The notes below the pieces were generated by a model. It saw only the letters and a list, made by a program, of their open reading frames with translations. It was not told the DNA's origin and ran no database searches. Of a stretch of 64,000 nt of DNA, positions 55,480 through 64,000 are shown in pieces; positions within the stretch are counted from its first letter, which is position 1, and each line of letters opens with the position of its first letter. The DNA is from Symbiodinium natans. Its lineage: Eukaryota > Sar > Dinophyceae > Suessiales > Symbiodiniaceae. The stretch spans positions 50,821 through 114,820 of the forward strand of contig CAJNDS010000362.1 of the NCBI GenBank assembly GCA_905221605.1, read 5' to 3'. A program made the position numbers and the translations under genes.

Positions 55480-56400
55480 TCCGAGAACCCATGAAAGTCT
55501 TTGGTGCACGGATCTCAGAGTTTTTTCAGCCCATTGTCCACTTTCAGGGTTTAGGTTCCGAGGTCACATCCTCTTCCTTCTTTTAAACGGGTTTTCCATC
55601 GCAGAGAGCAGGACCCAATAAAGCCCAACATGCCCTGTCAAGATATCGGGCCAAGCGTGGGCGACTTGCGCAAGGCTACCGGACAGGTCCCACATTGGAC
55701 AGCTGAAGCCAGCGGACTGCGGACTGACTCCAACTGAACCTGCTTGGAACCTCAGTCCCGACCATGTGCAACCCTCGGCAGCGAAGGCCTAGACTACGTA
55801 AAAGGCCGATGCAAGGCTTTGCCTGAGATATCTGCTCTTCAAGTTTTCATGAAGAAGTACAAGCTGTCTTGGTGGGCAATTTGCAATGTTTAGCGTCTAG
55901 CGCTTGCTGGAGAAAGCTGATTTGAGATCCAGCTACTCTCACAGGAAGGAGAAGACACCAGCAGCTGCTGGTGCCAGTTCATCGCAAAGCAACTGTTCAA
56001 AACAAGCACAAAAGATCAAGATCCAAAAGGCTACGCAAGCCTAGACACCAGGCCTGGCTTGTTCTGGGAGTTCACCCAGGCCGCCGCCACACAGCTCATG
56101 GTCTCCTGGGTGACGAAGGCTCTAACCCAGGTTTGTACAGGGAAAGCTTGCACGTCCCATTTTCAAGCCGACTCAGTTGAGGCGATTAAGTTCGCTTGTG
56201 GAATCGGCCTCTCACCCAGCCATGTTCAAAGCCGAGCTTAAAGCTTACACCGAGCTGGCCTAGCTTGGCGGTTTCAGAGATTTGGCGTGGAGACATCGAA
56301 GTCGAAATATGTCGAAACCGAAACCTGTACCTTGAAGACGAAGGTGGTCTCACTTTGCTGTCGACCCGGTGTGATCCGGAGCTTATGCGTCAGGATTGGG
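55480..56400. other. No confident gene
   Basis: Only short frames without protein-like composition were seen on either strand, and no repeats. Confidence 0.35.
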
Positions 56401-56404
56401 TCAC

Positions 56405-56612
56405 ACATTAACCTGGGTTCAACCTGGGTTAAGAACCCAGGTTCGAACCCAAACTATTGAACTATGAGTGTCGAACCCAGATTGAACCTGATCCCCCCCA
56501 TGGCGGATTAGGGTGGGAAGTCCAGCTTGACTGCATGGGTTGTTGGGGGTATTTGGGGGTGTTCGAACCCGGGTTCAGAACAAAAAGTTCCGAACCGGGT
56601 TCGAACACACAT
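56405..56612. repeat. Cluster of GGTTCGAACCC inverted repeats
   Basis: AACCTGGGTTCAACCTGGG and AACCCAGGTTCGAACCC, then GTTCGAACCCGGGTTC and CCGAACCGGGTTCGAAC, form nested palindromes over about 200 bp. The TTCGAAC core resembles a tRNA T-arm, but no cloverleaf could be built. Confidence 0.6.
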
Positions 56613-57186
56613 GATAAACACCCGACCCGAGACTCCCCTTCAAATGGTGCGGTTCCGAGATGTCAGCTTGGGTTCAGGGTCATTCAGGGAAAGCCATGCA
56701 AGCTCAGGAGCAAAGTTCTCTGGCCTGGAGGTAAAGCGCTCTGACCAACCTGCGCTGACCCTGCAGTCGAGCCCACCACCTAATCCTAAACCATGCTAGA
56801 GACGGCAACTCCCAATGTCCCAGAACTTCTGAAAGCCCTGACAAATCTGGAGCGGCCTGAAATAAGGTTTGGACCATGGGGGACCCTACTGCGCCCTACT
56901 GTTCAGCCGGATGCCATTAAGGCCCGGGAGCAGGAGGCCCGAAGGCTCTGGCCATGTTCGAAGCTGGATGGCAGCGGAACTTTTCGCAGCACCTGAGAGC
57001 CATGGAGATCTGTCTTGGCTTGGCATGGTTTGGCCAGGGCTCTCTGGCGGCGTGGTCAGACCTCTTGCAACCAAAATATTCAGGAGCCTCATTTCCTCAC
57101 AGTTCCACAACTCAGAGCTCCCAATCCTCTACTGAATGCCTTCTCCCTTGTGACCCGCTTTGCAGCCGCGAGCACCATGCCTTCAC

Positions 57187-57265
57187 CAGGACCAAACTTC
57201 CACCGGTGGTTGTCCATGTCCCGGCAGCTGCCGGTATAAGCATTGTTTGTGATCACATTGTAGTC
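57187..57265 (-). CDS. Lectin exon: QxW half
   Basis: After ATCCAG|GAC the frame reads DYNVITNNAYTGSCRDMDN and HRWKF. Joined in phase 0 to the end of the 57727-57368 exon (NRCL|GAAGCTTGG), it completes the pattern CLDY..TNN.Y..C seen intact in the 37.5 kb exon. The donor may be GTGAAG (end at 57187) or an earlier GT at 57192. Confidence 0.7.
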
Positions 57266-60200
57266 CTGGATCACACATATCGTGTTTGCCCAAACTTGGA
57301 AAGCCCCAAATATCCCATGGTCCCACCTTACGCAACCTCAGGAAACGGTGTTTCAAAGCCAAGCTTCCAAACACCGGTTTGTTTTCTTCACACGCAGATA
57401 TACGCCATCGAAGTAGAACTTCTGGCTGTCACTGCCATCGCAGGCAGACATGCGCAGGTTGCCGTTGTCTAGGGCTTCTTCCAGGCATTTGTCGTCATGC
57501 TCAGTCATCAACTGCTCGCCGCTGAAGTACCACAGCTGTGTGGACTGCTCCTCGCAGTTCATGTTCCCCACACTATTATTCGACCACCTGCCCAAGCAAC
57601 GACCTTCACCCACGGTGATCTGCCTGCTGTTGTGGATGTTCGTGCCGAAGTGCCACCTTAGACTGCCGCTGTTGGGGCAGCTGCTCATGAAGATCTTGCC
57701 GGGCCTGCCGCCGCTCTGCGGTAGGACCTCAGAATCTCAAGAAAACTCGAAAGCTCCCGGGGGTGGGAATGGTTGAGTGGCATCCTAAGTATATGCATGT
57801 CCCTTTTTCAATTTTCCTGTCTATGCAACGACCGTATGAATGCCGCTCGCATCCCCATTTCGGCATGGCAAGGCCAACTCTCGAATGGGCCAAGCTGCAT
57901 CCATGCAGGTGTCATCTTTCTTGGTTCGGATATTCGGACCATCGAAGAAGAACTTCTGGTTGCTGCCATCGTGGCATTCCCACATATGCCTTCATCACGT
58001 CAGTCTAGACGACAACTCTAGAAGCTTTCACGAGTTTGTTCCGAAGCCCGATCTGCCAAACCATGCCGTGGACTGGACGACAGAAGCCTGTCACTGCAGC
58101 CATCCGCAGGCTTCGAGATTTGATACCCTGACTAAAATTTACGGCTCGTGTCCGGATTCTAGCTGAAATGGAAGAAGAAGAAGAAGAAGAAGAAGAAGAA
58201 GAATCGCCCCTCCCCTCCTAAAAGCCTCTGCGTTCCTGGGCGAGGCGGGCGACACAGAGTGTTACTGAAATGCATAAAAAACCCAGAGCCGGGCAGGAGC
58301 CAAATAAGTCCCTCCTTTGGAAGACTGCATCAACACGTTAACCCGGTGTGCTGGAACGCTGGGGCAAGCTTGGAAGGCCCGCAACATGCTGCGTGCAAGT
58401 CACACGATCCATGGGGAGCCGTAGTCCACACACCTGCCAGGTCCACGCTCGGACGAAATTCCAGAGGTCTAGTTCGGGTCACTTGGAACCTACACAAGTA
58501 CCATAAGCGTACAGGCTTGCTTGGGTGTTTGACAGTTTGGGAGCATGGATTAATGTCTCTGGGGGTTGGGACGAGATTCATTATATGAGCTCTGTGATGT
58601 AAGAGGACCGTCCAGCTACTTAGAAGGTTTAAGTTAGCACCAAGCCCAGGTGCAAATGCGCGTCCCTTTCGAGCTTGAGCTGCTCCCCGTCGAGGATGAA
58701 CCGCTGGTTGTCATTCCCATGGCAATCGTACCTTGCAATTTGTTTCCCCGACCGACGAAACACAACTTCACTGTGAATCTTAATCCCTGACACTGGACCA
58801 AGAAGACCAGAAGCTTGCCAGAGTGAGATCGGGAGGCATCGTTTCTCACATGCATTCTTTCTCGACAAGAGCATGGTATGAATGGTTGCTTTTGCGGCTT
58901 CATGTAGTCTGGTGGACTGGGGCTGCGGTTGGCCCAGGGATGTTTCAGGCACATGTGCTTATGGTTCTTGAGGTCGGGTCATATCGGCGCCTGAGAGTGG
59001 CAGGGAGTTAGGATTAGAGGGTCTTTCCGTGATGGTCCTGACGTGGAGAGCTGCATTTTCAGATTGCATTCATAAATCCAGGAAAAGGCAAAATGATTCT
59101 TACGTCTGATTGCATCTGATGCACTCTCCTAACTCAACAACTAGCAGTTGTTCCGAAAAAATCGACAATTTTCTCCTAGTCTACAAGACCTGCCCAATGC
59201 TGCCTGTAATTGCGGATTTGGCTGTCCGCTCAGACCATGTGAGTTCGCGCGAGGCTTCCAAGTTAGAGTCGACTTGTCAGTCTTGTCAGGGTAATCGAGT
59301 TATATTGAGTTGTTCAAGGGCCCTTGGGGGTAATTGGCCACCTCACAACTGCAAGAAGAAAGCATGAAAGCGTTCACACCTGAAAGCCGGCCAAGGTGCT
59401 CGTATAGCACGCGATCAAAGACATCCAGGCACTTGCTTCTCCCATTGTCTCAGCAAGCAAGAACATCTTGAGGATCGGAAAGACGCTGGAGGACATAGGG
59501 GGAAGGGAGCATACTAAGTAGACGAGGGCTGCACACCTCCTACAGCGTGAAAAACATGAAGAAACCCCGTGCAAGGCCCTGGGCTCTGAGTCTCGAAGTT
59601 GGCTCGACTTGGGGTGAACGGGTGAACCGGTGAACCCTCAGAGCCCCGATAGTGCACACGCGTTACATAAGAGAACCCGCGCCACAAAGTGCAGACATTG
59701 AAGCGTCAAATCACCTGCATGAAGACGTCAGGTTACGCGGACAACATACAAAACCCGCTGCGCGCAGTAGAGACAAGACTCTAGGTACTCTACAGAATGA
59801 GGAATAGATGCTTTGCATTCAACAAGGCAGAGATTGTGAGCACCAAAGCGAGTCGGCGCATGGAGATGATCACAAACTTAACTCTCCAACACTGTCACCG
59901 CCAGCGACGTCATGACCGTAATGCGATAAGCAGAAAACCAACACCAAACCAACACCAAACCAACACCAAACCAACACCAGACCGAATCCAGGGATGCGGC
60001 CGGGAGGCCGATGGTCCTCCCAGCGTAGCGTGGTAAGTCAAACTCGAACCTCTGGTTGTTCAAGTGGTGGCAGGTACCCATGTACACCTTAGGCCCGGAT
60101 AGGGAATCCGGGAAGCATGGTCAGGAGCGCGGCAACGAGAACCATCGCTATTTGCAGCTATCGTCATTCCAGCCATCATACTGATCATGCCCGGGCCAGG

Positions 60201-63003
60201 TGAGCATCGGACCGACTTGTAACATCCAGGGAGGGCTTCTACTACGGCTGCTACAAGAAAAACGGGTATGATTCCCTGACACTATACATCAAAGCAAACA
60301 TACGTGGAGCGAACACCCACACAGTTGCACATCTCGATCTGTCCGAATGAACCCTTGGACCCTAGCCCAAGACTTGCTGACACACCCTCAAACAGCGGCA
60401 TCACAAACAATCTCGACTCTCGAATGTGAACACAGTAAGGGATCAAGGTCACATGGCAGCCGGCCACCATGTGTCAGCTCTTGGCTCCAGGTTCACGGGG
60501 TACAGTTGTCACAGGTTTAATGGCTTCTGTTCGGGTCAAGTGGCGGTATAGTCCGACGCCTGGTCCATGCACTTGTCCATGTCACTGCGCACCTTTTGGT
60601 AAAAGTGCAGGATCCAGGTGCCAAGGGACAAAGGCTCACACTCTTTCGGGCTAGGACGGAAGGTTCCAAAGTCTAAAGACTTAGTGCCTGAGCCAGCGCA
60701 AGGTCTCGAATTTCCTTTGGGAACCGTTTTGGGGATCTTCCAGTGGTGTATTGGCGCTGCGAGTCTGTTCTTCACACAAGGGTGTCTCATTCGAAGAAGT
60801 TCTAGGGTCCACATGGGGTGTGATTCGGGGTCGTCGTCATTTGCACTTCGATGGATTCGGAAGCTGAAGCTGTGAATTGGTCTTCAGGGTTTCAGGGACA
60901 AATATCGCCTTGCAGCTGGAGTACTTTGCGAGCCGAGAGAGGGCGCCTACAGAACTTGCGGGAGCCTTCAGCGCGTCGTCGGCCGCCCAAACGAACTTCT
61001 GGTCGAGCGTATCCCGGCAGTCACGCATGATGAGGGTGCCCCGAATGCCCAGACCCTGAGATTGGACTTCGGTGGGGTTGTACTCGAGATCGGGAAGAGC
61101 CATAAAACCGAGTTTCTACGGCAGTCAGGGGCAATGCTACAACAAATGCTACAAGCCGAAAAGAATGATCTGTCTTGGCTCCTCCTGGTCAACAACTATG
61201 AAGCCCTGATATGCCCTGATCCTCCATGCTGTCAGTCAAAAGAGAGGCGAAACTAGCTTCCACTTATTAGCAACGGTGACACTGCACCGTACTACCACTC
61301 AGAAAAGCAGGACTTATGAGAACCATAGAATTGGATCCTAGACACAACTATGAAATGGCCAAACAGCATGCTTTCATGTGCTTCCTGAACTCTCTCCCTC
61401 GATATAATTCACCTCTCAAACCGCAACTCCCGAAACGTGGTCCAGCTCGGGCGTCTGACGCCCACTCCACGCACTTGGCACTGCCGTAGTGGCTAGAGCT
61501 CAACCTGACATCAGTCAACAATCCGAACATCACATTGTGGTCTTACAGGACAGTTAGGACTAGCCGTTCAAGGAATTTAGGGATCTACTGCTAGGATGGA
61601 GAGAACGGGACTCCGGACCTTCTTGAGCATGCTGCTAAGCCGGATTTAAACTTGTTGACAATGAATGTGTAAGTAGTTGGAGCCTGCACACAGCTCTATC
61701 TGCATGTCTTCGTCCTGGGCCCAGTGCAGCCTTACATATGCTGTGCTTGTTTCAGAGCTCATGCACGGTTCAAAAATGGAATTCCATTCTCGCATCTTGC
61801 TTTCCAAAACCATCCCGCAACGACATGTGCCCAAACGACAACTGAAGATCCCCAGCAGTTGAAGCCGAACAGTTGCACCGAAGGTTCTTACGTGCCACCA
61901 GGTAACGCATAACCTTGGAAATACCAATTCTGGTTGGCTCTTCCATTGCATTCAGCAAAGTTGACGTAGTCTGTGCTCAAATCCACTTGCAAGCCTCACT
62001 CTGGCTGTCGTGGCGGCGAGTTGCTTTGGCTGAAAAGCGGATTCGTTGGCTTTCGGGGCCAATGGTGAAGAGTAATCCGGCTGGGAGAGCAGAACACTAC
62101 GGACCACTGCAATGATTTGGCATTCTCAAGTATGATTTCGGGCCTCTCCATGTGAGAGCCGATGAATATCTCAACACGGACCTGTCTCGAGGCTAGGAAG
62201 AAAGAACCGTACAGCAGATGCCCCACAATCACGTCAAAGACCTGCTTGTTCCCAACTGATTGAGGCAGAGAAAGCTGGCACAAACATCCGACTAACGATC
62301 TCAGGTGATAGATGCATGAAACCGAAATCTCTGGTAGCAACCCACACCATCCACATGCTTGCAACTTCAATCGTTTAGCAGGAACGTCCTTGCCATTTTG
62401 CAAATTTGAGTCAAGGCTCAACGCTCATTGGCACGAATCTTGATCCTTTGCTGCGGTACGTCGCCTTTGACCCGCTAAGCCTTTGGTTGCACCTTTGTCT
62501 GAAAGCACTATCTGAGTCCAGTCCCCCACAAAAAGCCAAATTTGCGGACTCCTTGAGATTTCCAATCCTGCAACAGCTAGCAGCTACTGCTGCCGGGGGG
62601 AGGGGGGGAAGGATAGCATCTGACGGGTGGATCGGCTGACTCGCCGGGCGGAACCCGGACCCTGGGGGGAACTGGGGGGAAAAACGGGCAGATAGATACA
62701 TGGCGTCTGACTGGCGGACCCTCCAACAAACGAACCTGTACCCGCCCACCCCACATCCGAGGAAGTTGCTGACGGGCGGAGCTGATGGTGGAGCCTTTCC
62801 CAACTAACTGACCAACCTAAGACCAACCTAGGTTTCTGGTGCGTGGACCCAAACTAACCCGCCACGGGGCCCTGACGGGCGGAGCAGTCGGGCATCTGAC
62901 GGGCGGACCCTCAAACTAACGCACTATACCCCCTGTCCCGGCTGGGAGTTGCTGGCTGTCTGACGGCCGGACCCTCTAACACCATCTGAATCAGACAGCC
63001 CCC

Positions 63004-63037
<34 letters not shown>

Positions 63038-63606
63038 CCCCCCCCCCCCCCCCCCGGCAAGAAAACCCAACCCATCAGTTTTTCCAGGGCTCCTCCGAGG
63101 TATTTCGAAGTTGAACTTCTGGTTCGCTCCTTCATGGCATACGCCCATGTATAGCACCTGGGAACACTTCTACCGGGAACTGCCCCCCGATTTTGTGAAA
63201 ATAGCTGATCATGGGCTCATCCGCACAGGCAGTTTGTGGAGGGTGGTCTAACATGCTCCTTGACCTTCGACCGCCCTGTAATCCCGGACACGCACAGCTA
63301 TGCTTGGTTAGGGCGTTTTGTCGTTTGCAGGACATTGTAAGTGGCTCTTCCGGGGTTAGCGGAAAGTGTTTGGCGAAGGGGTTGCTAAATCGATATCCTA
63401 CCGCAGCTAAAACTCAAGGTCAAACATGAGCTGGCTACCTGGCTAGCTAGGGCACCATTCACTTCACAAACAATACAGCAAGCTGCTTCGGTCATTTGGA
63501 TGCAGCAGAGAGAAACAACAACGACAGAACGATTCCACCCCTGCACCAGGCCTTTTCGTTGTAATTGTAGTCCACGCACTTGCCACCCCACGCTCTGTTC
63601 TTCAAC
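57187..63606 (-). CDS. Multi-exon beta-trefoil (ricin-B-type) lectin-like gene, 5' end outside window
   Basis: At least twelve minus-strand exons are recognised by the paired motifs of the fold: a cysteine half (KCxD-like) and a QxW half (CxxxxNQxW/F). In gene order: 63606-63558, 63157 to about 63091, 61970-61907, 61504-61456, 61055 to about 60975, 60592-60554, 60087 to about 60025, 59448 to about 59411, 58731-58641, 57989 to about 57890, 57727-57368 and 57265 to about 57187. Several adjoining exons keep frame only if the donors are GA or GC. Such lectin domains bind sugars and are usually secreted or attached to other modules; no enzymatic domain and no signal peptide are visible here. An exon with a cysteine half is missing between 63.09 and 61.97 kb, and the 3' end is not defined. 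Confidence 0.78.
57368..57727 (-). CDS. Lectin exon: three trefoil subdomains
   Basis: The longest exon of the gene (120 codons, phase 0 to 0). It opens CTGAG|GTC and carries three QxW-position motifs (GSLRWHFG, TQLWYFSG, DSQKFYFDG) with cysteine halves GRCLGRWSNN and DDKCLEEALDNG. Two of the three QxW sites have lost the canonical Gln or Trp, so sugar binding may vary between subdomains. The frame stays open five codons past the preferred TTG|GAAGCT donor before a TGA at 57353. Confidence 0.82.
57890..57989 (-). CDS. Lectin exon: one complete repeat
   Basis: After GAAG|G the frame reads WECHDGSNQKFFFDGPNIR and then KKDDTCMDAAW. The exit is either GAT|GCAGCTTGG (GC donor, phase 0) or two codons later. 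The GCAGCTTGG start of the intron closely matches GAAGCTTGG of the next intron. Confidence 0.75.
58168..58204. repeat. (GAA)n microsatellite
   Basis: About 11 GAA units in an intron of the lectin gene. Confidence 0.95.
58641..58731 (-). CDS. Lectin exon with an apparent one-base frameshift
   Basis: After GCAAG|G the frame reads DCHGNDNQRFILDGEQLK, a clear QxW half. The following cysteine half is in a different frame of the same exon, so a single-base shift lies near 58660. The GT donor is GTGCTA. Either this copy is decaying or the sequence has an error here. Confidence 0.65.
59411..59448 (-). CDS. Lectin micro-exon: cysteine half
   Basis: After GCTGAG|AC the frame reads NGRSKCLDVFD and reaches GTGCTA (or GATCGC as a GA donor). 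It is only 32-38 nt, about a third of a repeat. Confidence 0.55.
60025..60087 (-). CDS. Lectin exon: QxW half
   Basis: After CCTAAG|GTG the frame reads VYMGTCHHLNNQRFEFDLPR. The stretch FEFDLPR parallels FNFEIPR of the exon at 63157, so it is probably coding up to there. Confidence 0.7.
60554..60592 (-). CDS. Lectin micro-exon: cysteine half
   Basis: After CAAAAG|GTG the frame reads VRSDMDKCMDQAS and stops at TCG|GACTAT, a GA donor in phase 0. The ending matches the GCGTCA|GACGCC ending of the exon at 61504-61456. Confidence 0.6.
60951..61055 (-). CDS. Lectin exon: QxW half
   Basis: After CTCAG|GGT the frame reads RGTLIMRDCRDTLDQKFVW in phase 0. The exit may be GAC|GCGCTG (GC donor, end near 60975), which aligns best with other repeats, or TCT|GTAGGC (end at 60951). 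Confidence 0.7.
61456..61504 (-). CDS. Lectin micro-exon: cysteine half
   Basis: 49 nt, after GTCAG|G, reading LSSSHYGSAKCVEWAS and ending TCA|GACGCC (GA donor, phase 0). The preceding exon (61970-61907, NGRANQNWYFQGYA) leaves at GC|GTTACC in phase 2, which fits. Confidence 0.65.
61907..61970 (-). CDS. Lectin exon: QxW half
   Basis: After GCACAG|AC the frame reads YVNFAECNGRANQNWYFQG, a canonical NQxW. The donor GTTACC in phase 2 connects to the 61504 exon. Confidence 0.72.
62590..62970 (+). repeat. Imperfect CTGACGGGCGGACCCTC repeats in a lectin intron
   Basis: CTGAC(G/T)GGCGGA occurs at about 62706, 62771, 62870, 62894 and 62956, often followed by CCCTC(A/C)AACTAAC. Spacing is irregular, so it looks like a decayed tandem array. 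Confidence 0.65.
63001..63057. repeat. Poly-C tract
   Basis: More than 50 nearly pure C bases, interrupted by two GG. The length is likely unreliable in any assembly. Confidence 0.95.
63091..63157 (-). CDS. Lectin exon: QxW half
   Basis: After CCCAG|GTG the frame reads VLYMGVCHEGANQKFNFEIP. The 3' limit is set by comparison with the 60087 exon and is approximate; a GC donor (GCCCTG) would end it near 63091. Confidence 0.68.
63558..63606 (-). CDS. Lectin micro-exon: cysteine half
   Basis: 49 nt, the same length as the 61504-61456 exon, after TTCAG|GTTGA, reading LKNRAWGGKCVDYNYN and ending AAC|GAAAAG (GA donor, phase 0), which joins in frame to the exon at 63157. Confidence 0.65.
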
Positions 63607-63749
63607 CTGAAGGTTGAGAGATCAAGACACAAAGGAAGATGGCTTCGGGACATTGGGAAATATCAAAGTATCCGCCGACCCCTAGGGGGGCGGCGTCAGT
63701 GAAGACCCATTGCCCCTACCACCACCTCCACCCCATCCAAAGCTCGACC

Positions 63750-63940
63750 GGCCCCCAGTGCATGCCCGCCCGCTTGCCCTACCCCCACCACCCACGCACC
63801 CCGCCCCCCGCTCCTTCCCTTGCCCAAGCCCCCCACGCACCCCGCCATGCTTCTCATGGACCCATGGCTCCTCCCAGTGCATGCCCACCCGCTTGCCCTA
63901 CCCCCACCACCCACGCACCCGCCCCCCGCCCATCCGCCCT
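63750..63940 (+). repeat. Tandem duplication of a C-rich unit
   Basis: CCCAGTGCATGCCC followed by CGCTTGCCCTACCCCCACC and ACCCACGCACCC occurs at about 63757 and again at about 63875, a period of about 118 bp. Confidence 0.8.
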
Positions 63941-64000
63941 TCCCGGCCCGCTCCGCCCTCCGCCCTTCCAGCTCCGCCTACTCCCCCCTTGACGCATGCT

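Noticed and set aside
61640-61735. Minus-strand segment with HWAQDEDMQIELCAGSNYL as a lectin exon
   Set aside because: It lacks a QxW or KCxD pattern, and the exons on either side join in frame without it.
61975-62035. SQSEACKW-like frame as the missing cysteine half before the 61970 exon
   Set aside because: The implied intron would be about 13 nt, which is not credible.
1-64000. rRNA and tRNA genes
   Set aside because: No cloverleaf, 5S-like or large rRNA core sequence was recognised by eye; a covariance-model search would be needed to be sure.

Overview
The window reads as nuclear DNA of a dinoflagellate (or a very close alveolate relative). Long single-exon genes are absent. Coding sequence appears as short exons joined by introns with AG|G acceptors and with GT, GC or GA donors. 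A degraded Ty1/copia-type retrotransposon carries peptide blocks that I recognise from dinoflagellate copia elements. TTTAGGG-type telomere-like tracts and many simple-sequence arrays are scattered through it. Nearly every segment that looks coding lies on the minus strand, which fits the unidirectional gene clusters known in dinoflagellates. The assignment rests on these features and not on a database search.

Layout. 1-1570 is an AT-rich segment of foreign composition, followed by a seven-unit GC/AT minisatellite (1588-2185) and a TTTC tract (2250-2950). From 3.2 to 36.6 kb there is a series of short minus-strand multi-exon gene models of unknown function (about 3.2-5.9, 7.7-8.5, 9.9-10.5, 15.0-16.3, 19.1-19.6, 23.1-24.4, 29.2-29.9 and 33.7-36.6 kb). 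They are interrupted by two oppositely oriented copies of one TIR-bearing repeat element (6.22-6.77 and 28.13-29.04 kb), telomere-like tracts, a CATGTCGGC array and GC-rich arrays. 31.2-33.55 kb is a composite simple-repeat island. A minus-strand terminal exon of a beta-trefoil (ricin-B-type) lectin lies at 37.47-37.78 kb. A copia element fills 39.65-47.31 kb, with its middle third flipped in place. A second repeat island covers 48.46-50.08 kb, and a palindromic CTCGAG array covers 51.8-52.6 kb. From 57.2 kb to beyond 63.6 kb a second beta-trefoil lectin gene is spread over at least a dozen small exons and runs off the right edge of the window.

The best candidate for something undescribed is the lectin locus. 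Each trefoil repeat is cut into tiny exons, often 39-105 nt, placed so that the cysteine half (KCxD) and the QxW half of a repeat sit on different exons, and many of the introns need GA or GC donors to keep frame. The second candidate is a repeat-island architecture shared by two loci: GGATCAAAAAAA blocks at the edge, and a recurring TTTGCAAACACAATG module next to a different microsatellite each time.

Limits: everything was read by eye. Exon boundaries were inferred from splice-site consensus and phase continuity without transcript data. Candidate exons without a domain match are given low to moderate confidence.
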